From an uncultured Pseudomonadota bacterium (lineage in GTDB: Bacteria > Pseudomonadota > Gammaproteobacteria > Ga0077536), in contig CAIKBL010000089.1 in assembly GCA_903825645.1 (NCBI GenBank), positions 1-64,000 on the forward strand: 64,000 nucleotides of DNA. Reading direction: 5' to 3'. Below are positions 9,795-18,356 of this stretch, in pieces (the first letter of the stretch is position 1; each line of letters opens with the position of its first letter). The notes beneath the pieces are model-generated. The model saw only the letters and a list, made by a program, of their open reading frames with translations. It made no database searches and was not told the origin of the DNA. Both the position numbers and the translations under genes were made by a program.

Positions 9795-9825
9795 CCGTCG
9801 ATGAGCCACGCACTGTTGGCTTGAG

Positions 9826-9863
9826 TTGGACGCAGCGCGATGCGTTAGACGGACTGCGTCCAA
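9826..9863 (+). terminator. Hairpin after rpsI
   Basis: A perfect 10-bp inverted repeat (TTGGACGCAG/CTGCGTCCAA) with an 18-base loop lies 32 bases after the rpsI stop. No T-run follows, so it may be a Rho-assisted end, a 3'-end stabiliser or only a processing site before the tRNA. Confidence 0.45.
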
Positions 9864-9949
9864 TAAAGCACTCAATGATCGTGGCGGTACGCACCCCTGC
9901 ACGGCGCGGGTTTTCGGTTACCCTTGTACGTATGGCCGGCGAATCGAAT

Positions 9950-10023
9950 TGGGGGATCGTCTAACGGTAGGACAGCGGACTCTGACTCCGCCAGTCTAGG
10001 TTCGAATCCTAGTCCCCCAGCCA
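9950..10023 (+). tRNA. tRNA-Gln (anticodon CTG)
   Basis: All arms fold. The acceptor stem is TGGGGGA with TCCCCCA. The D-arm includes the AACGGTAGGACA loop. A 5-bp anticodon stem GCGGA/TCCGC encloses the loop CTCTGAC, giving anticodon CTG for CAG codons. The T-arm is GGTTCGAATCC, followed by discriminator G and an encoded CCA. It resembles E. coli tRNA-Gln closely. A P4-type integrase gene begins about 195 bases downstream, so the 3' part of this tRNA is the likely attachment site for the element. Confidence 0.96.
10000..10023 (+). other. Presumed integrase attachment site (tRNA-Gln 3' end)
   Basis: P4-type integrases usually recombine within the 3' part of a tRNA gene and leave it intact. 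The integrase at 10219 reads away from this end, the usual arrangement. I could not find the matching direct repeat elsewhere in the window by eye, so the far boundary of the element is unknown. Confidence 0.4.
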
Positions 10024-10060
10024 TTTATAGATCCAGAAGCTCCCAAGGCCTTCCAAATTC

Positions 10061-10093
10061 AAACCCAAGATCTTGAAATATTGGGTTTTTTTT
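10061..10093 (+). terminator. Rho-independent terminator after tRNA-Gln
   Basis: An 8-bp stem AAACCCAA (10061-10068) pairs with TTGGGTTT (10081-10088), followed by a run of T to 10093. It lies 38 bases after the tRNA CCA end and would end the tRNA transcript before the integrase gene. Confidence 0.75.
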
Positions 10094-10218
10094 CGCCTAT
10101 ACGTTCCAAAGGCTTCCTAGCAAAGCCAGCCCACCAGTTGTAGCAAACGTTGTAGTAGTTTTGTTTCACGGGTCGATTTACTACATAATTTTCGTAGTTG
10201 TCCAAAGGATTACTACGC

Positions 10219-11424
10219 ATGGCGTCGAAACTTACTGATCTGCAAATAAAAAATGCCGCGCCCAAAACAACCAAATACACCCTGTCGGCTGGCCATGGGC
10301 TCACGCTAATCGTGATGCCGGATGGCGCCAAGTACTGGCGCCTGCGCTACCGGTTTGCCGGCAAGGACCACATGATTTCGGTAGGCCGCCCCTACCCATT
10401 TACTACACTCAAGCAAGCCTTGGCCGAGGCAGCCGAACTCCGAGCCTTGGTCGCAGCGGGTACAAACCCGGCCGACCAGCGCCGGGTCGAGAAGCTCGCC
10501 GAGCAGCAGCGGGTAGCCAACACCTTTGGCGAGGCAGCAGAAGCCTGGCACGCCTTCAGGAGCAAGGCCTGGAACGCCAAGACCAGCCAGCAGGCCCGCA
10601 TCTACCTCGACAAGGACCTACTCCCCAAACTCCGTAGCCGCCCGCTGGACAGCATCACCCCGCCAGAGCTCGGGGCTCTGGTTGCTGACATTGAGGCCCG
10701 GGGAGCTTTCGACGTCGCCAAGAAGATCCGCCAGTGGCTGAAGGCCATCTATGCCTATGCCCGGGCGAACGGCTGGACCTCCGCAGATCCCGCCAAGGAC
10801 CTCGCTGCCCTTGCCAACAAGGGCCCCGAGGCCAAGCGCTTCGCCCACCTTGAGCTGGACGAGTTGCCCGGCTTCATCCGCGCTCTGGAGGCTTATGACG
10901 GGTCTCCGTTGGTCAAAGCTTGCGCCAAGCTCGCCCTGTGGACCGCAAACCGTCCTGGTATCACCCGCACCCTGCGCTGGTCGGAACTCGACCTGGACGC
11001 GGGGATCTGGACGGTAAAGAAGGGCCGTGAGGGCATGAAGCGCGGATACTTCCACGTCACGCCGCTGCCGACCCAGGCCATCGCAATGCTCAAGGAGCTG
11101 AAACCCATCACGGGAAACTTCGAGCATGTGTTCATTGGCCGGAATGACCCGCGCGTGCCGCTGAGCGACGGGGCGGTCGCAGGGATGTTCAAGCGTATCG
11201 ACTACCACAAGCGCCAGACCATGCATGGCTTCCGGCATCTGATCAGCACTGCGTTGAACGAGAAGGGCTACGAGGCGGACTGGGTGGAGCGCCAGTTGGC
11301 ACACGGCGACCCGAACAAGATTCGGGGGATCTACAACGAGGCTGCCTATGTGGAGCCTCGGCGAAAAATGACGCAGGACTGGGCGGATTACCTCGAAAAT
11401 CTCATACAGGGGAGTGGGCGCTAA
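10219..11424 (+). CDS. P4-type tyrosine recombinase (integrase)
   Basis: This 401-residue integrase has the N-terminal DUF4102 arm-binding domain (start MASKLTDLQIKNA), a SAM-like core-binding domain (about 95-180) and a C-terminal catalytic domain. The active-site residues are visible: Arg near 244 (ANRPG), the HGFR box near 336, LAHGDP near 360 and the nucleophile Tyr near 372 in GIYNEA. The start at 10219 is preferred over upstream 10198 because AAAGGA precedes it by about 10 bases. It follows tRNA-Gln and marks the left edge of an accessory region. No excisionase (AlpA) gene is seen after it. The protein looks intact. Confidence 0.92.
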   Translation: MASKLTDLQIKNAAPKTTKYTLSAGHGLTLIVMPDGAKYWRLRYRFAGKDHMISVGRPYPFTTLKQALAEAAELRALVAAGTNPADQRRVEKLAEQQRVANTFGEAAEAWHAFRSKAWNAKTSQQARIYLDKDLLPKLRSRPLDSITPPELGALVADIEARGAFDVAKKIRQWLKAIYAYARANGWTSADPAKDLAALANKGPEAKRFAHLELDELPGFIRALEAYDGSPLVKACAKLALWTANRPGITRTLRWSELDLDAGIWTVKKGREGMKRGYFHVTPLPTQAIAMLKELKPITGNFEHVFIGRNDPRVPLSDGAVAGMFKRIDYHKRQTMHGFRHLISTALNEKGYEADWVERQLAHGDPNKIRGIYNEAAYVEPRRKMTQDWADYLENLIQGSGR

Positions 11425-11628
11425 AGCGTCGTTCTATACGAACGCGCATGGAAGCCGCCACCGCATCAGGGTATGAGTGCGCGTCCCAGTATCTTGAAGA
11501 CATCATGGACACCGTGACTACCGAACAGATCGTCAAAGTGATAGAACTCGTCCGCTCATTTGCTAACTTGAGCAATAGGTTGCATTGAAGACGGCTTATT
11601 CGTCACACCCTTAGAGAAAAAGACGCCG

Positions 11629-11925
11629 ATGGCCAAAGAGAAAGTCGATCAAAGTTTATTTGCCCAATTAGCACATGACGTTCCATTGGACGATGTTCCT
11701 GATTACGACCGCGGGCCGAGACTCGTAAAACTCATATGCATTGAGACCCTTAAAATCGGTCTGTTGCTGGGCTTGGTATTTTGCATCTCGCTGTGGTGCG
11801 TCCTATTACACATACCAAGTCGTGGAGGGTGGTTGACTTGGTATTTTTGGGCGACCGTCACGCTATCTGCGCTAGTGCCAATTATCCTAGTCTTGCTTCT
11901 CCTCCATGATCTAAATGCAGTTTAA
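11629..11925 (+). CDS. Small membrane protein, unknown function
   Basis: This 98-residue protein is not recognised. A charged cytoplasmic N-terminus (about 1-35) with a VDQSLFAQLAHDVPLDDVPDYD stretch of mixed charge is followed by two membrane segments, about 38-60 and 70-92, separated by a short loop containing PSRGGW. It lies in the accessory region between the integrase and an IS remnant and is not in an obvious operon. It could be a small cargo gene of the integrated element. No function can be proposed. Confidence 0.5.
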   Translation: MAKEKVDQSLFAQLAHDVPLDDVPDYDRGPRLVKLICIETLKIGLLLGLVFCISLWCVLLHIPSRGGWLTWYFWATVTLSALVPIILVLLLLHDLNAV

Positions 11926-12203
11926 AACTGTCTAAATGACTCATTGCCAACTTTTGAACCAAAGATGTCTCTAACCGGGGGCCTCTCGGTGCTGTCCTTA
12001 AGTTGGCTAATAATGGCCCGCTATTGGTTCATTTTTGAGCTCGGTTTATGGGGAACTTTCTGGTTTTTTTATAGATTATGAATCTTAAACGTATAGCCAA
12101 AAAGCCCTTGCGGGACGCCATCGACGTTATCCCCGATTTTCGTAGCCATTTAAGACTCGAGTATGGCGCTTCCTGCATCCTCGCACGGCAAGGAGAGGAC
12201 GAG

Positions 12204-12317
12204 ATGACGAAGTCGAAGTTCACCGAGGAGCCGATCCTGTTTACCCTGAAGCAGGGAAAGGATGGTCAGGCGAGTTCGGACGTCTGCCGGCAGATAGAGA
12301 TGAGCCAGGCGACTGCG
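12204..12317 (+). pseudogene. IS3-family transposase OrfA remnant
   Basis: The frame starting ATG at 12204 encodes the typical OrfA start: KSKFTEEPILFTLKQG, then a DVCRQIEMSQAT block. This matches the helix-turn-helix N-terminus of IS3-family OrfA (family pattern: FTEEQI, A.RQ, VCR..G.SEATFY). Similarity stops at about 12317, before the W-K core that should follow, and no OrfB is present. It is a truncated, non-functional fragment left by an old insertion or a rearrangement in the accessory region. Confidence 0.75.
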
Positions 12318-12607
12318 CGGCGCACACAGGTATCATCCGTCGGCGATCGTGCAGCGTCGACGCTGGACAAGGCCCCGCTGGAGCGGACGCTCACTGCCTG
12401 ATTGGCTCCAAAGTGCCGACTCAGGTCATAGGTTCTAGCAAAGGCGCATCTCTCCAGTTCGGGAATGAATGCGCGCAACCACTCGCGAGCGATGGTCAGT
12501 ACGTCAGCAATAGTCGTCAGTTTTAGGCATGACGCAATCCAGAACTATGAAAGGGCCTACCCTGCCACTGCCTAGGATGACCTCCGCAACAAAGGGTTCT
12601 AGGCGGA

Positions 12608-13912
12608 TTAGCGCTTTGCAAATGCCAATCGATGAGTTCGTTGAATCTGCTCACGCCAGACATCAGAAAGTCCAGCCGCTCCCGCAAACTCCGGCCACCG
12701 TCGCACCGCTGCCAAAACCTCCTCCAGAATCTTCCCCGCACGACCGCGCTTCATCAGCGCAACCTTAGCGCAGGCTTCGAAATCCGCAACTGTGAAGCCA
12801 TCCCGCTTGCCGTTCATACTCATCTGATGCACGGCGGTCCAGGCGCCAGACGGGTTGTAGCTGTAGGTCACATCGAACGCTGGCGCTAGGAGCCACACTC
12901 CCTGCTTGTCCATCAGAAACGCAATATTCTTCACGTGGTCGTCCTGGTTGCGCGCGACCATGTTGAACACCATTCGTCGGAACTGCTCTTCGACGGCCGC
13001 CATTGGCAGGTTCATCTGGCGAATCGTCAGCAGCGCCTGCTCATAGGTGTAGGCGCCGGCCTGATTGAAATCAAAGTGAGCCAGCGCGCAGAGCGACTGC
13101 ATGTGCAGTTTCTCCCCGCCGGGCATCCGGTCGAAGCGACGGGTCATGAAGTGTCGTCGTCCGCTCTCCTCCAAAAGCCGGCAGTCGCTCATCGTGATGC
13201 CAGCCGCCCTGGCCATCAGGTGGTAGGCGTACTCGATGGCGCCGTAGCCTTTCGGGTCTTCGAGTTCCTTGTCCTTGTTGCCAGAGACCCCGTCGAACTT
13301 GAGCAGCCAGTATTCGAAGCCCTCGCCCGCTGCCACCTGCCCGGAGCGCACTTCGAGGGTCTGAGGATTCCAGGCGATGACCGCCTTGGCGCGAGCGCCG
13401 CCGGCCGAGGTGCCGACGAGCAAGATGTCGTTCAGCGCCTTCTGCCGGGCCGCGCCCTTGAAGCTCGCCTGCAGTTGATGGCGATGCGTCAGGACGTCGG
13501 AGGCCAGCTGCACCAGCGCATCGATTTTCACTTCCGAGGCCGGGCGGGATGTCGGCCCCAGCGCAGGCGCAAACTCCAACGCGCCCATGCCGCGAGTACC
13601 CGTGTAGCACAGGCGCTCCACGGCATTGAAGGATTCCGGTGTGCGCCCCTGCGTTGCCAGCCAGGCATCGATGAGCGCGTTGCCAAACTTGTCGGGCAGT
13701 GAATCTGCCAGCAGCCCCGGCAGGCCGTGAAACGTGACGGCGGGCAGCGCCGGGAAGGTGTACACACGGTCGCTCAGCGGCATGGTGATGGGCGACAGCT
13801 GGATACCGCTGCGCGCAAAGGCCGGGTCGTACTGGAAGGCTGCGGCGCGGTCGCCAGTCTCCATCGTCACGGCACCAATGGTGCGGCCCCAAAGCAGCAC
13901 CTCGGCGATCAC
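12608..13912 (-). CDS. hipA: HipA-like serine/threonine kinase toxin
   Basis: HipA toxins phosphorylate aminoacyl-tRNA synthetases or related targets and cause growth arrest or persistence. This 434-residue protein has both the HipA N1 domain (about 1-110) and the kinase core. A G-loop-like TSAGGARAK lies at about 168-176, the catalytic RNQDDHVKN at 321-329 (Asp324/Asp325) and the DFG-like FDVTYS near 346. All catalytic elements are intact, so it is probably active. The start is ATG at 13912, overlapping the end of hipB by four bases. The cellular target cannot be read from sequence. Confidence 0.93.
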   Translation of the reverse strand: MIAEVLLWGRTIGAVTMETGDRAAAFQYDPAFARSGIQLSPITMPLSDRVYTFPALPAVTFHGLPGLLADSLPDKFGNALIDAWLATQGRTPESFNAVERLCYTGTRGMGALEFAPALGPTSRPASEVKIDALVQLASDVLTHRHQLQASFKGAARQKALNDILLVGTSAGGARAKAVIAWNPQTLEVRSGQVAAGEGFEYWLLKFDGVSGNKDKELEDPKGYGAIEYAYHLMARAAGITMSDCRLLEESGRRHFMTRRFDRMPGGEKLHMQSLCALAHFDFNQAGAYTYEQALLTIRQMNLPMAAVEEQFRRMVFNMVARNQDDHVKNIAFLMDKQGVWLLAPAFDVTYSYNPSGAWTAVHQMSMNGKRDGFTVADFEACAKVALMKRGRAGKILEEVLAAVRRWPEFAGAAGLSDVWREQIQRTHRLAFAKR

Positions 13913-14262
13913 GTGGCGTCACCCCATGTCCATTTATTCTTGCTGACTTTGGCCGGAGAGGCCTTGGAAGCGCGTTTGCGCTGGTTACGCTCAAGCTTCA
14001 ATTGGGCGATGGGACTCGCGGCGGCCTCCGGCACCAATGTCTCGAGGCCTTCGATGAGATCCAGCGCCCGACACACTCGGAGGAACCCGGACAGCTGCGT
14101 TGCCACCGCGCCGGACTCCAGCCGTTCGACCGTACGCTTCGCCACCCCCGCTCGCTCGGCAAGCGCGGCCTGGGTGAGGTTCATGGCAAGGCGCGCCGTC
14201 GTAAGGCGATGGCCCAGCTCCTGGAGCAGGGCTTCATCGGGGAGCTGAGCGGTAATCTTCAT
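13909..14262 (-). CDS. hipB: HipB-like antitoxin (XRE repressor)
   Basis: This DNA-binding antitoxin of 117 residues begins at ATG 14262 (MKITAQLP). A Cro/C1-type helix-turn-helix lies at about 25-75, including LTQAALAERAGVAKRTVERLE. The basic Lys-rich C-terminal tail probably contacts HipA or DNA. A longer frame to 14292 exists, but it would run through the operator dyad at 14266-14281, so the shorter start is preferred. Stop and hipA start overlap, giving translational coupling with the antitoxin made first. Two TCGCC-N6-GGCGA sites upstream suggest autorepression. Confidence 0.9.
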   Translation of the reverse strand: MKITAQLPDEALLQELGHRLTTARLAMNLTQAALAERAGVAKRTVERLESGAVATQLSGFLRVCRALDLIEGLETLVPEAAASPIAQLKLERNQRKRASKASPAKVSKNKWTWGDAT

Positions 14263-14265
14263 GAT

Positions 14266-14281
14266 TCGCCTAATATGGCGA
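14266..14281. promoter_or_regulatory. hip operator 1, TCGCC-N6-GGCGA
   Basis: This inverted repeat with arms TCGCC (14266-14270) and GGCGA (14277-14281) lies immediately upstream of the hipB start. The same arms and spacing recur 41 bases away. Repeated dyads of this kind are the known layout of HipB operators, though the E. coli sequence differs. Confidence 0.65.
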
Positions 14282-14306
14282 TATGATGCCAATATATCAA
14301 TTCAAT

Positions 14307-14322
14307 TCGCCGTTTATGGCGA
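14307..14322. promoter_or_regulatory. hip operator 2, TCGCC-N6-GGCGA
   Basis: This is the second copy of the dyad, arms at 14307-14311 and 14318-14322, with the same 6-base spacer length and a centre-to-centre distance of 41 bases (about four helical turns) from operator 1. The AT-rich stretch between the two could hold the promoter. Confidence 0.65.
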
Positions 14323-14968
14323 CTTATTTATCCGCAGGACTCCTGCCTCGTCGATTGGTCGGGCGACGGCGGTCGTATGCTTACTCAGTGCAGCCCCCAT
14401 TCCGCGCTTGCCCTGCAGCTACGCGCTACCGCGGATTCGGGACGAGCCAAGACTTTCGCTCAGCGGCAATTAGATTAATGACCTGGCGATTCGTGTTCAG
14501 GAAAGCCTAATTCTAACAATATAATTTTTCATAATTATTAGGCACATTTTTTCTACCTGTGCACCCAGGTCTCCCTCTGGTCCTGTTTACTTGAAAACCG
14601 GAATAAAATTCCAGACCGAGAGCAATCAAATACTGCCACCTGTGGGGCCAAATGCACTGGCACCCATTCATTGCTGTGCTGGCGTGCTGCCGATCTCAAG
14701 TCGCTGGGATTCGTACCTACTACAGATTTGATCCGATGCACGATTTACCCGAAACGTCAGATGCAACCATTTCAGAATTCTTGTTGGGCATCGCGATATC
14801 GACCAATACTGTCTGCGACAGCAGTTAGCAAGGGCGCCGCCCTGCAGAATCCGCCCGAGCCTCAGACAATCCGCGCACGGGTCATATTCAGCACCATTGA
14901 AGGTCTGACACTGGTCAAACCAGATCTCTATAGTCATGCGGCCAGACGCGATAGCAGAAAAATTCGCC
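14323..14968. other. Gene-free stretch
   Basis: About 650 bases lie between the hip operators and the end of the MFS gene. A very AT-rich segment is present at about 14510-14555. The short open frames on both strands resemble nothing I recognise. It may contain decayed mobile DNA, but I see no terminal repeats. Confidence 0.5.
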
Positions 14969-16189
14969 TTACGGTTGCTTCGTTAGCGGGCCGAGATAGC
15001 GAGAAGGCGGAGCGATTCCCAGCAGCGCCGCAAAGGCCGTGAAACCCAGAAAGGCTGTCAACCAAATTGCCGACGCGCCAAATCGATCGAGCGCAAAGCC
15101 GAACACGAACGGCGCGAGCGCTTGCGTCACCCTAGCTGGCATTATGAGCCAACCCTGGCGTGCACCGTAGCCTTCGGGACCAAACATTAGCAACGGGAGA
15201 GTCCCCTTGGCGATGGTTAAGATGCCATTACCCGCACCGTGTAATATGGCGAATGCGGCCGCTCCGGGCGCACCCAGCATGACCAGTAGAACTGCGCCAA
15301 CAGGGTGTGCGAATGCGGCACAGCGCGCCGAGAGCAGCGGAGAAACGTGTCGCAGAAATCCGAATTCCAAGAGCCGGCCACCGACCTGCGCAGGCCCAAC
15401 CAGCGCACCAGCCCCAACCGCCACCGCAAGTGTCGCGCCGGTTGCTTCGAGTAATCTCGGCAGGTGGGACGCCATAGCGGTGCTGATGAACCAAGTCACC
15501 GCAAACACGTAGGCAAGCAGCACTGCGGCCAATCGGCCACTGCTCGGTGCAGGCGCTGAGCTGGACATCGATGACGCTGTCGGCGTTTTCGGAATGACAG
15601 CCTGTTCAACCTCCGCTCGCGGAATGAGAGCGTTCAGGGGCAGCGCGACAGTCATATGCAAGGCCGCCCATACGAAGCATGCTTGGCGCCAACCGAAATG
15701 GGTATCCAGAAGGGTCGTAAGCGGCCATGCTATCGTGCTGGCAAAGCCCGCGATCAGCGTCACGCCTGTGATTGAGTTCCGGGAGTCCTCACGATAAAGA
15801 CGTACCAAGCTCGCAAATGCCGCTTCGTACAGCCCACTGCCCATTGCAACGCCGATCAAGGCCCATGCGGCGAATAACTGCCATAGACTATCCGTGAGGC
15901 CTAGGCCGACAAGCCCGAGAGCGAACACCCCGTTAGTCACCATCAGTACCGTTCGTCCACCGCGTAGATCGATAGCCCGCCCCGATGCCGGGCCCACCAG
16001 CGCTGAGATCACCAAAGCGGTAGAGAAAGCGCCAAACACGGTTGGCGTCGAAACGTGAAGATCCCGCGCGATGGGTGTCGCAAGCATTGCCGGAAGGTAG
16101 TAAGACGAACCCCACGCCAAAGTCTGACCGGTACCGACGGCAATCACCGTCCTTGTCCGACTACCTCGCAATGACATGGCCTCACGCAC
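14969..16189 (-). CDS. MFS transporter linked to the ars operon
   Basis: This 406-residue major facilitator protein has twelve predicted membrane segments. The motif-A-like loop between helices 2 and 3 is visible as GRAIDLRGGR, and the central cytoplasmic loop (about 195-225) is Ser/Pro-rich. The start is GTG at 16189, supported by GAAGGG eight bases upstream. It is the last gene on the minus strand behind the ars operon and the rhodanese relic. It may export an arsenic or sulfur compound, but the substrate is not evident from sequence and it may simply be a neighbour. Confidence 0.85.
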   Translation of the reverse strand: MREAMSLRGSRTRTVIAVGTGQTLAWGSSYYLPAMLATPIARDLHVSTPTVFGAFSTALVISALVGPASGRAIDLRGGRTVLMVTNGVFALGLVGLGLTDSLWQLFAAWALIGVAMGSGLYEAAFASLVRLYREDSRNSITGVTLIAGFASTIAWPLTTLLDTHFGWRQACFVWAALHMTVALPLNALIPRAEVEQAVIPKTPTASSMSSSAPAPSSGRLAAVLLAYVFAVTWFISTAMASHLPRLLEATGATLAVAVGAGALVGPAQVGGRLLEFGFLRHVSPLLSARCAAFAHPVGAVLLVMLGAPGAAAFAILHGAGNGILTIAKGTLPLLMFGPEGYGARQGWLIMPARVTQALAPFVFGFALDRFGASAIWLTAFLGFTAFAALLGIAPPSRYLGPLTKQP

Positions 16190-16411
16190 TCGCTGAACCC
16201 TTCAGCCTGAGGTTCGAACCAATGGTTGCTCGAAAGGCAACCCGACACCTGTCCCTGGCGCAAAAAGGCTGCCCCGACCATTTCTCACTCCACCTCGCCC
16301 ACTCGATTGCGTCGTTACACACTTGTTCGGAGGTTCCTCTTGAAGCGCGGTCCCCATGGAAAGTCCTGTCAGCGAAGTCGGGGGAGCGAACTACACCCAA
16401 CCGCGCTCCGC

Positions 16412-17337
16412 CTATCCTGAGCGCCGGTAGCCAACCTCAGCCTTCGAGGTTTGCCGGAGACTAGGCGCCACCGGCGGGAAATCCCTGCGGCTCCATGCAC
16501 CCCATGACCCTTCGTAGTTACGCACTTTTTCATAGCTCGCGAGTTTCAGCGCCAGCACCGTGTGTGCAGCGCGGATACTGCCTTGGCAGTAGGTAACGAT
16601 CCCCTTGTTGGGCTGAGAGCCGAACGCATCAAACATACGACGCATAGTCTCTATTGACTTGAATCATTTGGAGTCCGGCTGAATGACGTCCGTCCATATC
16701 AGATGAACGGATCCCGGGATATGCCCCTGTGGATTTGTGCCCGAGTCCTCAACCTTTGTCCACTCATCGTTCCCGCGCACGTCGAGCATTATCCGATCCG
16801 AAGCGCTGATCGTCACCTGCACCTAGGCGGAATCAGGAATCGAGGCATCGTCCCGATGTGCTTCAAATCTCACTGCAAGCGGATCCATATTTACCATATT
16901 CATCGGTCGATGCTCCGCCAACCAAAGATCCCACCCGCCATCGAGAACCCTCACCCGCGGGTGACCAGAGTATTTGGGGCCCCACCACAACCGACCCGCG
17001 AATAGATTATTACCGTCGTCATAGGCAACGACAGTAGTCTCATTGCTAATGCTGAGCCGAGACATCGGCACCGCGAAACGTTAGGCCCCAACGACATCCC
17101 CGCCATTTCACAAAAAGGAGGGCCGTCACTGTCCACTGCGCCGGCAATATGCAATTACTTATAGAGATCGCCTTTCCTCGTGCCGAGAAGGCGAACCGCG
17201 TAATCATCCAGGTGACGCGACCCTGCCCATTCCATCACTTGTGCGACGAGCTCTCCTTGCCCGCTCGTGTGTTCGACCACGGCTACCGGAGCGACCCTGG
17301 GCTTGTAGAGCACCGACCCTGACACAACGGCCAGCAC
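16412..17337 (-). pseudogene. Decayed two-domain rhodanese (sulfurtransferase)
   Basis: Pieces of one SseA-type thiosulfate sulfurtransferase lie in order on the minus strand but in different frames. The N-terminal part (17337-17155) ends in a stop just before HIAGAV. Next comes the segment with VVAYDDGNN, GRLWWGPKYSGH and VLDGGWDLWLAE (about 17060-16900). Then MLDVRGNDEW with GHIPGSVH, ended by TGA near 16664. Last is the catalytic loop TYCQGSIRAAH with NYEGSWGAW (16630-16470). At least one frameshift and two in-frame stops separate them. The gene cannot give a full product. Its position behind arsC suggests it once belonged to the ars operon. Confidence 0.85.
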
Positions 17338-17480
17338 AAGCCAGACAACGACACTGCGAAGGGGTAGTCGTCACATGCAATTACGCTCAGTTCGCGAATT
17401 TTTATTCGGCGCACCCCCTAACTGGAACGCCGTGCGCACCGCTGTCCTGCGCCGCACCTTCGGCCCGACGCGCGCGATCG

Positions 17481-18344
17481 CTAAGGACCCGTGCCAGGAA
17501 CGAGAGACTCGGTGACCTCGTCGAGGGGTTTCAAGGCAAGCTCATCGGTGGTCAGGCGGGCATAGATTTCGACTAGATTGCCGTCCGGGTCGCGCAGCCA
17601 CAGCTCGTGCAACGGGGTGCCCTTCCAGGTTGTACGAGGCGGCTTCTCAATGGTTGCTGCAAAGCTCGCCGCCAGATGGTAGGCGTCGATTACCTCAGCC
17701 TTGTTCGCCACCTCGACTCCAAGGTGATAGAGCGTGTCCTGATGTAGCTCTTTGCCATCGGCGACCAGCAGCACAATATTCAATTTCAGGTCTGGTCGGA
17801 TGAACGTCGCATACCTGTGCGTCCATTCCTTCGGCCAGATATTGAGGAGCCACGCATAAAACCGCGCGCTGGCAGCCAAATCGCCGACCCGGATACTAGT
17901 GTGAAATGCTTGAGAAGCGGGTCTTTCCGGGAGATCGAGCAGCGCTCCCAAAATTTCTATCCGTGCTCGGATCTGATCGCGCGCTATGCGATATTTCTCA
18001 AGCACGTTTGCATGGGACATGTCCTTATCGTCTGTCGCCGGGTCAACAATCGGCCAGTGCAAGCGCTTGACCTCTCCCGACAGGACGGGACACACCTCTT
18101 CCGCACACAGCGTGATCACCATGTCGACCTGGGACGTGTCGATGGTATCGACTGACTTGGAGCTATGGCCCGCGAGGTTGATTCCGAGCTCCGCCATCGA
18201 TTCAATCGCGTAGCGACTGACAACAGATGGTCGTGTCCCGGCACTCACGACTTCGATACGGTCGCCGAGGAGCTGCCGCGCCAGCCCCTCAGCCATCTGG
18301 CTACGAGCCGAATTGGCGACACAAAGGAAGAGAATTCGCTTCAT
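17481..18344 (-). CDS. arsC: ArsC arsenate reductase fused to a VOC/glyoxalase domain
   Basis: The first 140 residues are a low-molecular-weight-phosphatase-type arsenate reductase, which reduces As(V) to As(III) using a cysteine relay. The P-loop C8-x5-R14 (CVANSARS), Cys80 and Cys85 (LCAEEVCPV) and the acid Asp101 (DPA) are all present. After a short linker, residues 146-265 form a VOC-fold domain with a metal-ligand pattern of His148 (FHTS), His207 (YHLG) and Glu259 (VEIYAR). That half contains no cysteine, so it lacks the thiol pair of ArsI. The activity of the VOC half is unknown. The gene lies 12 bases after acr3 and is the last intact gene of the leftward ars operon. Confidence 0.9.
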   Translation of the reverse strand: MKRILFLCVANSARSQMAEGLARQLLGDRIEVVSAGTRPSVVSRYAIESMAELGINLAGHSSKSVDTIDTSQVDMVITLCAEEVCPVLSGEVKRLHWPIVDPATDDKDMSHANVLEKYRIARDQIRARIEILGALLDLPERPASQAFHTSIRVGDLAASARFYAWLLNIWPKEWTHRYATFIRPDLKLNIVLLVADGKELHQDTLYHLGVEVANKAEVIDAYHLAASFAATIEKPPRTTWKGTPLHELWLRDPDGNLVEIYARLTTDELALKPLDEVTESLVPGTGP

Positions 18345-18356
18345 TGCAAGAAGCCG

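Noticed and set aside
10618-11304. A 228-codon minus-strand frame opposite the integrase
   Set aside because: It has no family resemblance and lies fully inside the integrase gene in another frame.
12266-12520. Minus-strand frame with AFIPELERCAFARTYDLS between the IS3 relic and hipA
   Set aside because: It reads protein-like but has no start or ribosome binding site, and I could not assign it to any family; it is probably decayed mobile DNA.
12935-13702. A 255-codon plus-strand frame and a 307-codon minus-strand frame (13071-13994)
   Set aside because: Both lie within hipA and hipB on other frames, have biased Arg/Gly/Ala composition and no family resemblance; they are shadows of GC-rich codons.
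16210-16220. GGTTCGAACC resembling a tRNA T-arm, possible right attachment site
   Set aside because: The ten-base palindrome lacks the rest of the tRNA-Gln 3' sequence, so it is not a convincing att copy.
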